Assembly: GCF_964199755.1 (NCBI RefSeq)
Contig: NC_133896.1
Span: 91,992,215-92,056,214 of the forward strand
Reading direction: 5' to 3'
Length of the DNA: 64,000 bases
From: Larus michahellis
Lineage: Eukaryota; Chordata; Aves; Charadriiformes; Laridae
Positions 1 through 9,310 of this stretch are shown here, in pieces. The notes beneath the pieces were generated by a model. The model saw only the letters and a program-made list of their open reading frames with translations. It was not told the origin of the DNA and did not search any database. A program made the position numbers and the translations under genes. Each line of letters begins with the position of its first letter. Position 1 is the first letter of the stretch.

Positions 1-153
1 TGTCCACCAAGATTACAGACCCGTATTACTGGAATGGGCTGAGGGTGCAACCCAGCTGGTCAAGTCACATTAGCCTTTATATCATCATCGAACTGCCAGA
101 GGAGAGCAACCTCTCTATTACTCCTGCTTCAGCTGGAAACAACGGATACCCAC

Positions 154-666
154 CCTGCATCATCAGCTCCAGGGCATCCTCCTTGACAGCAGTCTGCACA
201 GCTCGGAAGTGGCTGCAGGGCAAACACAGTGTGTGAGGGCAGCGAGTAAAGGCCATAGGGAGAGGCATGAGTGCCCGGGCGCCCCAGTCTCTCCTCAACC
301 CTCCTCTCCACCCGCTTCATTCCCAGTGTCCCTGGCTCCGCGTTCGCCGCTCTGTACTCACTGGAGCAAGCTGTAGAGGGGGTCGAAGTGCTGCAGCACT
401 GCCAGCGCGCCCCGCGCCCGGAAGGCGGTTCGGAAAGCTGCGGGGAAATACGGAGAGGGGGCGAGAGGGGGACGCAGTCACAGCCGTGAGCGGGCGGTGG
501 GAGCGGGTCAGGCCGGGAGAGGTGGTGGTGGGAAGGCCTTACCTGTGAGGGCGGGCGGCAGCTCGCGGACGGTCAGCACCTCCCGCACCACGTAGCGCCC
601 AGGGCCGCCATCCCGCAGCAGGTCGGCCGGAGCGAAGGGCAAGTGGAACTCCCAGGCCACCGCCAT
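154..666 (-). CDS. NCAPD2: NCAPD2, condensin I subunit D2 (first three coding exons, gene continues off the left edge)
   Basis: NCAPD2 is the HEAT-repeat subunit of condensin I, which compacts mitotic chromosomes. The start codon is at 666-664 and opens [17 protein letters not shown], matching the human amino terminus (EFHLP, then YVVxEVL, then LPP). Exon 1 is 666-543, followed by a GTAAGG donor. Exon 2 is 437-362 ([19 protein letters not shown]), flanked by a CAG acceptor and a GTGAGT donor. Exon 3 is 212-154 ([20 protein letters not shown]), ending before GTGGGT. The exon phases 1, 2 and 1 fit together without a stop. About 86 codons of a protein of roughly 1400 residues are present. I see no further exon in 1-153, which reads as intron 3. 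The gene is head to head with MRPL51, as in human. The identification is firm; the exon 3 donor is the least certain boundary. Confidence 0.9.
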
Positions 667-983
667 GGCCCCGGCACAACCCCACAGGCGGCCGCCGTCG
701 CCGCCTCAGGCCCGGACACTCCAAACAGCGCGCGCGGGCCGCTCTGGCCCCACCCCCCTGCCCCGGCCTATCAGCGCCCAGCAGCGCAGCCCCGCGGCGG
801 CGCCTCGCCCAATCGCCAGCTCCCTTTCCCACTCCGACCGTTAGCGTGACGTCACATTCTCGTCCTTCCGCTTCCCGACGGCCACAGCGACCGGAAGGGG
901 AGCGTCCGAAGCCACGGGGCGGGCGGCCCGGCTCGGCTCCTCCTTCCCCGGCGGCACCGGTACCGCCCGCGGGGGTCACCCCA
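667..983. promoter_or_regulatory. Bidirectional CpG-island promoter between NCAPD2 and MRPL51
   Basis: Only 317 bp separate the two divergent start codons. The interval is GC- and CpG-rich and lies in a CpG island that I place at about 260-1240 by eye. It contains a perfect palindromic CRE, TGACGTCA, at 847-854. An ETS/GABPA-type ACCGGAAG sits at 890-897 and a second, reversed CTTCCG lies near 865. There is no TATA box. CRE and ETS sites are common in promoters of mitochondrial ribosomal and cell-cycle genes. Shared use of these sites by both genes is an inference from spacing. Confidence 0.75.
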
Positions 984-1607
984 ATGGCGTTGGAACTGGT
1001 GCGGGCGGCGGGGCGAGCCCTGCTGGGCCGGGCCTCGCCCCTGCTCCAGGCCGAGCGGAGCATTAGCGGCGGAAGGGAGCGCTGGGGGCCCGTGCGGCCC
1101 GGTCTCCCCGTGCCCCTCTCCTCCCCGCTGGCCGGGCTCACCCGGGCCATCCGCATCAAGGAGCCCCCGAAGCCCAAGCAGGTGGATCGTTGGACGGAAA
1201 AACGGGCCTTGTTCGGGGTCTACGACAACGTGGGGATCCTGGGTAAGAATTCATCCACCCCACTCCCCGCGGCGGCCCCAGGGCAGGAGGGGAGGGAGGC
1301 TGGACCCACCTGCGAGGCGGGGGGGAGGGGGGAATTGCAGCTGCCTGCCCTGGGAACAGCCTTCTCCAAGGCCTGGCTTCATTCTCTCTGCTCTGTCTTC
1401 CTGGTCTCAGGTGACTTCCAGATCCATCCGAAGAACCTCATCAAAGGGCCCAAGTGGTTGCGAGGCTGGAAGGGGAACGAGCTGCAGAGGTGCATCCGCA
1501 AGAAGCAGGTGGTGGGAGATCGGATGTTTGTAGAGGACTATCACAAACTCAACAAGAGGATCCGGTACTTGTACAGGCGCTTCAATCGTACCGGGAAGCA
1601 CCGCTAG
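984..1607 (+). CDS. MRPL51: MRPL51, mitochondrial large ribosomal subunit protein mL51
   Basis: This gene encodes a component of the mitochondrial 39S ribosomal subunit, imported into the matrix. The coding exons are 984-1242 and 1411-1607 (TAG), giving 151 aa. Human MRPL51 is 128 aa; the extra length is in a longer Arg/Ala-rich presequence ([19 protein letters not shown]), which suits mitochondrial targeting. Diagnostic stretches are [39 protein letters not shown] and [19 protein letters not shown]. The donor GTAAG at 1243 and the CTCAG acceptor ending at 1410 fit a phase-1 intron. That intron is only 168 nt, a multiple of three, and has no in-frame stop. A polyadenylation signal AATAAA lies at 1661-1666. 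The gene shares its promoter with NCAPD2. Confidence 0.95.
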   Translation: MALELVRAAGRALLGRASPLLQAERSISGGRERWGPVRPGLPVPLSSPLAGLTRAIRIKEPPKPKQVDRWTEKRALFGVYDNVGILGKNSSTPLPAAAPGQEGREAGPTCEAGGRGELQLPALGTAFSKAWLHSLCSVFLVSGDFQIHPKNLIKGPKWLRGWKGNELQRCIRKKQVVGDRMFVEDYHKLNKRIRYLYRRFNRTGKHR

Positions 1608-1660
1608 GAGCAACTGTGGGTTTGACACATGGAGATGTGGTTTTGTGGCATCATGGTCCG

Positions 1661-1666
1661 AATAAA
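1661..1666 (+). terminator. MRPL51 polyadenylation signal
   Basis: A canonical AATAAA lies 54 nt after the MRPL51 stop codon, in the sequence following the short 3' UTR. Cleavage would be expected about 15-25 nt downstream. Confidence 0.75.
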
Positions 1667-1689
1667 ACACAGTTGAGTTCTCAGTGCTT

Positions 1690-3230
1690 TCTGCAACTTT
1701 CACTGTGTGTTTCTGGCCCAGTCCCAAGGTCCTGCTGGTGGTCCAGGCCCGAGCTCCTCTGTGCAGGTTCTGCCCCCTCAGTCATTTCTGAAATACTTCT
1801 TGCAGGCGTCTGTTCCAGCCTGCATCCCTGAACTTGACCAGTGAGTTCTCTGTTTCTTGGCCAGGCTTCAAGCATCCTTTCAGTCTCTGTGAGCCCCAGG
1901 TTCTCACTTACTACTTGACAATTGCATTACCCTCCAGCTTAGGTTTTTCCTTGTAGCCAAGTTCTCACGTCAGTGTGAAGAGTACCTGCCAAAACATCTT
2001 CCTGCTCACTGCTTGCCCCCTTGCCCTCTATTTCTCTGTGATTAAGTGTGAATGATCCAAATGTTAATTGAAATGTATCAAAACCTGTCTTAAGAACAGA
2101 ATTTGTCCCTGTTTCACACAGATGGTAACTGAACCCTGACAAGTGGCCTTTCATTTATAATGTAGGATTTGCGAAAGTAATTCAGGCACTTAATTGTTTT
2201 TAAAAACTCTAGCTTCTAGTCTTCCATAACTGTTATTGATTCCTTTATAGAAGAAGTTATGGTGAGTCAAAGTTGGCATCCCTCTAGTCCAGCATCACAA
2301 AGACCATTATCTACTTCAGAAAAATCTGTAAGACGAGCAGGTATTTCCCTCTTTCTTCTCCCTTGGTTGTTAATTCAGCTGTTAGGTAACTGGGGAGTTA
2401 AAAGAACTTCCTTTAGGTCTAAGCCTCAGAAAGGTGAAGCCAAAGTCTCTGTTCTAGCAGCTAAGCCCATGTTTCTCAGGAGTAAGGTGGCAAACCTGTA
2501 GTACTCCCACCAAAAGATATTGTGGATTCAGGAAACGTGCACAGATTGATGTGGAGACTGAGAAAGCACCTGGAAGAGAGCAGCTGGGGGTTACTACATA
2601 CGCAGATCACAGATGTAGCAAATCTTTGGTTGAAAGTACGTCAGAAACCGGAAAAGCATCAGGGAAAAGTATCCTGTACCCTTTGTCAGCTCTTAGTCAC
2701 TAAGCACCAACTTGGCAAGGGCTGTGTGGGCCAGCAGTTCCATGAGCTCCATCTTCTGCTACTTGCAGTGGTTATTGGAACGGACCTCAAACTGCGTCAG
2801 GAAGGTCGCCAAGCTACAGGAGCTTCATCCACGACTTGTCCCTTTGCAGCTTGTCTGAAGGCACAGCTTAAAAACCTTCGGTTCCGCTGAGGCAGCTGCT
2901 GGGTTGCTCCTCAACCCTCAACAGTCCTATTGGCAAATCATCTGGGTCTAGACACAACCCCGTCTTAAGTCTTCACCTTCCTCATAGCCATGGTCTTTTG
3001 GCTCTCAGGCTATAGTTTAGAAGGCGTCTATCTTGTGTTATCTACTAGTCTGTCACATTGGATGCTAAAAACTTTTATTAACGGCCTGCATTGCCTTATG
3101 GAAGGGAACTGAAGTTCAGCATAGGTGTGAACCAGTGGCTTGCCACCCTACTCACCACACCAAACGCTGTCCAGAAGGGGGACTTCTTCCAGTACCTTCC
3201 TGCATCCCTGTTTGTCCCGAGTTGGAGAAT
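1690..3230. other. Intergenic stretch between MRPL51 and the VAMP1 CpG island, no gene identified
   Basis: I see no recognisable coding exon or repeat family here. The longest plus-strand open frame is 2522-2890 (122 codons). Its translation matches no family I know, and its antisense strand shows nothing better. Base composition is ordinary (moderate AT) until it rises sharply in GC after about 3230. Confidence 0.5.
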
Positions 3231-4025
3231 CCTCCCTTTCCGATCCATCAGGCCGCTCAGCATCCATGCAGGGGAAACCCCTCCCGACAGGCGGCAGCTC
3301 CCGGGGCTGCCGCTGGAGCCTCCCTCCCCCAGCGGAGCCTTTGGGGACCCCGTTACGCCGTGCCGTGCGCTGGGAGCGGGCCAGCAACGCCATGTTTTAA
3401 TGGCAGGGACGGCGGCTTCACCGGAACCGACGGAGGCGGGGGCGGCGGGGGCTGCGGAGGCTCTCGGCCTATAACGCCACCAGCACTGGGCTGGGCTCCA
3501 AACCGCACGGGGCAGGTGACGCGTCCAGGCCCTGCGTGACCCGCAGGCCCGGCATCAGGCGGCAGGAGGGGCCCCGGTTGCCGCCTGGGCCCTTCGGGAC
3601 CGCGGTGGAGGGCGCCCGGCCCGCTCCCCCCCCCGCTACTCACCGGCCCCTCCGCAGGGGGCCGAGCGGAGGGGTGGGCGGGCTCTGCTCCCATTGGACG
3701 GCCCCAAGGGAGGGGCGGGGCTTATCCCCTCGGAAGTCCAGCGAGAGGAAGGGGGCGGGGCTCGGCTGAATCGCCCCTCTACACAGGGCGCCTCGCTCCT
3801 CTGCGCTGATTGGCTGCGGAGGAACACACAGGCGGTGCTGATTTGCTGATCCTGGAGGGTCCTTCCTACTTCCGTTTCTGACTGGCTGCCGGCTCTAGAG
3901 GGGCGGGGCCCCGCCGCCTATAAATTGGGTGCCCCGGCAGCTGCCGTGCCGGCGCGGAGGTGAGAGGTGTTGGTGTGGAGCCGGTTGCTGTGGCGTGCCC
4001 GGGGGTCCTGGTCCGGCTCGGCGAT
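3230..4025 (+). promoter_or_regulatory. VAMP1 CpG-island promoter, TATA box and first exon
   Basis: A GC-rich island runs from about 3230 into the first VAMP1 intron (about 4640). GC boxes of the GGGGCGGGG type are at about 3714, 3749 and 3901. Reversed CCAAT boxes (ATTGG) occur near 3694 and 3809. A TATA box, TATAAAT, is at 3919-3925, so transcription probably starts around 3945-3955. The 5' UTR then runs to the split start codon, whose first two bases are 4024-4025. A TATA box together with a CpG island suits a gene with a basal level plus a strong tissue-specific level. Confidence 0.7.
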
Positions 4026-6589
4026 GTGAGTGTCCGCCCGATCGTAGGCAGGTTGTGGTGGGCGCGTTGCGGGGGGGTGGGTGAGAGCGAGAGGGAATGG
4101 GCCAGCGCTGATCCCGTGTCCTGGCCGGCGGCGGGGCCGAGTGGCGCATTGCAGCAGCCGCAGGCGAGGCTGCCCGCACCGCCCCCCCCCGGGCAGTCCT
4201 GCTCCCCCCGCCCAGCGCCCGTCGAGGCCCCACCGCCTGGAGAGGGGGTATGTGCGTGGGCCGTGCCCCACCGGTGGTGTGCGGGGCTCCGGGCCGCCGC
4301 GCCCCCCTCCAGCCGCCGCCAACCTGGATGGAGGCCACCGCTGCGCCCAGACGCCCAGGGGCTGCTGTCTCTATCTCCCCGCCCCGGGGAGCCCCCGCGC
4401 TGCCTCCCCGCCGGCGTGGCCCCGTCCCCCTCCCTCCTCCCGGCGCTTGCGGCACGCTGCGGGCCGCCTCCCGGTCACCTCCCCGCGGACAGGCGGCTGT
4501 CACCCACCTCCCCGGGCCCCGGGAGGCCGCAGTGCCGGGTACGGCCGCACCCGCAAGCCCCCAGCTCCGGGGCTGGCCCTCCCCGCTGCTCTCCTGGGCC
4601 TGCCATTGCTCCAGGCTCACCTGCTCCTGGGACCCGGGGAGGGTTCAGGCCCTCAGAGCTGTTGCCAGCACTGCCTCAGCCTGGGAACACCGGGGTTTGG
4701 GTGGATTTGGGGAGAGGGGAGGAGGAATGTGTGGGTTCCTCTCTCCTGAGCGGCTGTTTGTGCGTTTCCCTAGGTCTGACCCAGCTCAGCAACCTGCTCC
4801 CGGGGCCCCTGAAGGGGGAGCCCCTGGTGGGGGCCCCTCTGGGCCACCCCCCAATCTGAGCAGTAACCGCCGGCTGCAGCAGACGCAGGCCCAAGTGGAG
4901 GAGGTGAGTGGCTCTGCCAGCTGCGCCAGCATCCCAAAGGCTGCCCAGACTCTTCTCCTCCTGCTCTGCAGCAGCCGTGTTCTTGACAGGCGTCTGTCGC
5001 TGAGGGGGTGGATGCTCTTGTCATGCTAATGCCAGAAAATACTCAATACTCAAGAGTATGATGGCAGACCTCTAAAGAGGCTGGAGCAGAGATGAAATTG
5101 CTTTAAGTTTAAACACCGCTTAATTCCAGATAAGACTTCAAAGGAGCAAGGCTGTTAGATTTTTTGGTACTTTGCATCATGCATCTGTTACGGAAATAAA
5201 GCTATACAGCATCCAGAACAACTCTTAATCCCTGCCTGCTGCTTGAAGGGAACTGTCTGTGTGCACGCTCAATGTGGGATGTGCGGGGAACCTTGCCTGA
5301 CTTTCCAGGGTCAGTGTCTGTAGCATGGCTGCTGTCATGCAGTAACGACTTTATGCCTCACTGGGGCAGCAACATGTAGCTGTAAGTTATCTTTGCAGTT
5401 ATTGGGGAGTGAGCATATGATTACACTTGTGAGGGGGGTGGCTTAGGCTTGCTGGTTTTGAGAGCTTTTAAAAACAGGTGATAATGTGGGGCTGAGGACC
5501 TGGTTTAAGTGTAGTTGAACTGATACTTTAACAGAGTGTCTAGGATTTTTTTTCCCCACTTCAAAGTAGGCAATGACTTGAAAGCTGTTTCATATCCCGA
5601 CCTTTTTGTCTTGTTTGGGGCTTTCCCTTGTTAGTATCTCAGTGTTAGTTATTGGCCAAGTTATTTCTCTTACTTTTTTCAACTCTCTTTACCAATATAA
5701 CTGCTCCTACTATTCTTCCTTCTGCAGGTGGTTGATATAATGCGTGTAAATGTAGACAAAGTGCTGGAACGAGACCAGAAACTGTCAGAGCTAGATGACC
5801 GGGCAGATGCACTTCAGGCTGGTGCCTCACAATTTGAAAGTAGCGCGGCAAAACTCAAAAGGAAGTACTGGTGGAAGAACTGCAAGGTGAGTTTTCCTAG
5901 TGCCATGATCTCCTTAATCAGAAGGAAATTGGGCTAGTCCTCTCCTGCAGGGCTTTGAGAGGATAGTTGGGGCTTAATAACTATTTCAAATGCTTAGGAT
6001 TCTTTCACTGTGGAAAGACTTTGAGACCTTGGCTGTCCTACCTTCAGGGTGTGGCTTATGTTCCCTGGCTGTCAGGGAAGATGTGAACCTGTTAATCTGT
6101 TCTGAGTATTACTCTCTGACAATCTCTCTCTCCAGATGATGATCATGATGGGAGTGATTTGTGCCATTGTGGTGGTGGTGATTGTAAGTAAGTACCAAAA
6201 AGCCCAGGATCAAAGGTGAAGAAGTACCAACTCTAGAGTACTCTAAACTCTCTTTTTGGTTTGAGATCTGGAGGGTCTTGGTTGCATAAGTGTTAACTTC
6301 AGTCCTTGGGGAAGGGAGGTGGTGGTGCTGGAACTCCCACATCTATTGTGGAAATGGTATGCTTTACATAGTAATGGAATGAATTGGGGGTGGCCATTAT
6401 TGTAGAAATGGGAAATTCTGTCTGCCAGGTCAGGTAAACCTGTAAGTATGAGGGGCAATTACCCTGGAGCGGGTGGGTTGACAAGTCCCTTCCCTGGTGG
6501 GGGATTTGGAAGTCTCTGGGGGACCTTTGGTGTAACTTGCCCTTCTGTTCTTTCCTTTTTTTTCCTATTGCTTTGTCTCCAGTCTACTT
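4024..6589 (+). CDS. VAMP1: VAMP1 (synaptobrevin-1), vesicular R-SNARE
   Basis: VAMP1 is a synaptic vesicle R-SNARE that pairs with syntaxin-1 and SNAP-25 to drive exocytosis. It has five coding exons: 4024-4025 (AT only; the start codon is split by intron 1), 4774-4903, 5728-5886, 6136-6187 and 6573-6589 (TGA). All boundaries have GT-AG signals and consistent phase. The product is 119 aa (human 118). Residues 1-30 are a Pro/Gly-rich tail ([16 protein letters not shown]), 34-94 are the SNARE coiled coil with the zero-layer arginine at about R59 (VLERDQK), and WWKNC is followed by a membrane anchor at 98-119 ending IYFFT. Exon 4 ends in tandem donors (GTAAGTAAGT), so alternative tails are possible. 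The reading is complete and intact. Confidence 0.96.
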
Positions 6590-9310
6590 TTTTACTTGAA
6601 TGTAGCTCCTTCAGTCTGCAGCCTACTGTCCCCTGTCACCTTGCCTGTCTCTTCTTGCCCCTGAATCTTTCCTTCCCTTCCACCTAGCTTCTTCATTGAT
6701 TTCTTTATTGGTTTTAATTTGTCTTCTGTATAGACTCTGAAGCGCTCTATTGAACATGGTTAGACTCTTCAACAGCTGCTGCAGCTTTAGGGAGGGTCAT
6801 CTGAGTTTAAAGGAAGGGGAAGCAGAGGAGGAGTGGGTAGCTAATGCTCCTGCTCTTCTGCAGGGAATTTTTGTGGCTTGTTTTTGGGTGTGAACTTGTC
6901 AAATAGTGCCTGTGTGGACTCTAGCAAAATAAGAATGCCTTAATGTAGTGCCTTTGGGGATGAAGGACTTCAGCATGTGAGATTCTTTAGTATTCTGCCT
7001 AAAAAGAGCAGCAGCATGACTTAAGCTTTTCATTGAGCTTCTGAAATAAAGGCTAGTTTGTGTTGGTCAGTGACTGTGAACCATCTGACTGAGCTAGATA
7101 TAGTCATCTAGATTTCTCTAGCCATGGAGAGATGAGCACTTAAAGAAACAATTTATTCTGCCTGTCCTTATTTTCAGATGACTTGCTGTCTGAACATGGC
7201 CATTTCAGTTATTATAAAGGAGAGCCTACATGATTACCTCAGTCAAGTGCAACAGACTAAGGAGTTTTGTAACTATCTAGAAGGCATGTGTGGGAGTAAA
7301 ATCTCCTGCCAGAAGGAACAAAAGAACAACAGTAAGGAGTCTGGTGGGGGGTGTCAAATATTCCTTTCATCTATGCAGACACAAGCCAGGACCTGTGGCT
7401 TTCTACTGTTTTGTAGCTTTCTGGAAGACTTTGGGGTAGTGGCAGAGTGGAAACGTTTTTCTTTTGTGTTACTGAGTTGAATGTCAAAGGACTGGGGATA
7501 TTCCAGATGAGACTGAACGAGCCACACAGCTTTTTGATTATGAATACCTGTTCTGTTTCTGCTACTACAAAGTCCTAACTTGCAGCAGGAGTTAGAAAAT
7601 ACTTGGAATGGTTAGCTAGGGATTCAAAGGGAAATGCTGCTCTGGGCATGGGTATTACAATGTGACATCAGATGTCCCAGTTTGGCAGCGCAGATCTCTA
7701 GAGATCTTGCCTATCAAACTGAAATCCTCCTACTTGCTATGGGTTCTCTAATTTAGATCCAAGATGGTATCTGCTAAAAGTAAACTTGCAGCATGGAATG
7801 CTGTGGCTTCCTGTAAGCAATCCCCTTGTTCTCCTCCTTCAAAAATAGCAGGAGCTGTGAGTTGCTTAAGTGTGTTGACAAACCTGGGGTTAAATGAGCT
7901 GCCCTGTTCCTCAGTTTCTGCAGAGTCTTCTGAGGAAAGTGCATCTTGTCTTTTCTTACAAGCTGGGCCTGTAATCTAGACTGGAAAGAGGGCACTCCTT
8001 TAATTTAGGAAGCTCTACCTGGGTTCTAGAATACACTGGGATCTGTCTAGGCTTAAGAGGATGCGGGGAGGCAGGGGAGTGAAGTACAAAAGCTGTGAGG
8101 AGCAGAAGCTTGTTGTTTCATTGGGTGTGCCAGGGAAGCCCCTTTCCTCCTCACAGGGCATCTGGGAAGGGGCTAGGTTTTGCATGCTCACTTCCATGCC
8201 CCAGCATTTCATTTGCGCTGAGTTCATCTCCCTGCAATTCCATCCCTGTCCACCTTGGGTGAGGGCAGAGATGAAGATCTGGAGTGAAGCAGCCCTCGTC
8301 CCCTGAGCACTTCCCTAATTCCCTGTGGAACTGAGATGTGATGGACGGTCAGAAGTGCATCTACTGAAGAGGAGCCAGGGCCTGCTTGTACTACTTACTG
8401 CTATCATTTTAGGGGGTGGGCATACAAGCTTGAGGCCCCCAGACCAGCACTTCTCTTGAACTCTTCTAAACGAGCCTTTGGTGCCCCATTCTTCCTGTTC
8501 CTCTGGGGGCTGAGGTCCCCCTAGGCTGTCTCTTCCATTTCTTTCTCTTAGATGTTGTATGTTGCCTCTTCTTCTGTTCCCTTTCCCCTCCTTTGTGTCT
8601 CTATGCATGGGCAAGAAAAATCACCAAGGCCCTCTGAGTAAAAGCAAGGGACTCTGCTGTCCACAGCATTATAGCCACTCACGCACGTGCAGTTTATTTC
8701 CTTCCTCTATAAACACAACTGTAATCTCCTCTGGCATGTTATAGTAATCAGCTCATGTACTTTAAATGGTCTCTAAGAAACACAATTCACCACCTTATTG
8801 CGTCTGTCTGGTCTGTCACTGGGTGGGGAGGGGCTGGGATACCAAACTCTTGTTGGAACATCTGTTTTGGGGGGGGAGGGCGGGGGTGAGGCAGGACACT
8901 TCTATGCTCTACACACACCTGAAGATTCTGGCCCTCAAAGCAGTGCGTACTTTTCCATTACAATGATGGTAGTTCCAGTTGTACTGGAACCGTGTGCTGG
9001 ACTGGCTCCGTGGTAAGTCTGTAACAAGATGTATGGACCAGCAGCTCTGGGGAAGAGGCTGCCCAATCCAGCTCTACTTCTGACCACCAAACGTCCAGGC
9101 ACTGCATAATGCACGGGGAAGTAGTGCTCTGAATGGGAGTGTGTGTTGCTGGTAGCTCTAGTTCCTCGGGCTCTGTTGCTTTTGCATTTCAACAACTTAT
9201 CCTCAGATCCTTAAACCCAGAAAACAATTCTCCATTGATGTTGGGACATGTGCTCGTGATCCAAGAGTAGGATGCTGTTCACAGTGTATCTTGGGCATGG
9301 CTGGAATAAA
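6590..9310 (+). other. Probable VAMP1 3' untranslated region
   Basis: No other gene is visible for about 2.7 kb after the VAMP1 stop. AATAAA signals occur at 7045-7050 and 9305-9310, with another at 10332-10337. Mammalian VAMP1 has a long 3' UTR, so use of one of these is plausible, but which one cannot be told from sequence alone. A G-run (GGGGGGGAGGGCGGGGG) lies near 8871-8887. Confidence 0.5.

Noticed and set aside
539-1177. Long minus-strand open frame across the NCAPD2-MRPL51 promoter
   Set aside because: It is a GC-rich shadow frame; the real minus-strand coding is the short NCAPD2 exon in another register.
3895-5029. Several 200-300-codon open frames in the VAMP1 first intron
   Set aside because: They are Pro/Arg/Gly-rich products of a CpG island and do not resemble any protein; the only real coding piece is exon 2 at 4774-4903.
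6188-6220. Treating the exon 4 read-through tail as the main VAMP1 end
   Set aside because: The exon at 6573 encodes the conserved IYFFT end and joins in frame, so the read-through is at most an isoform.
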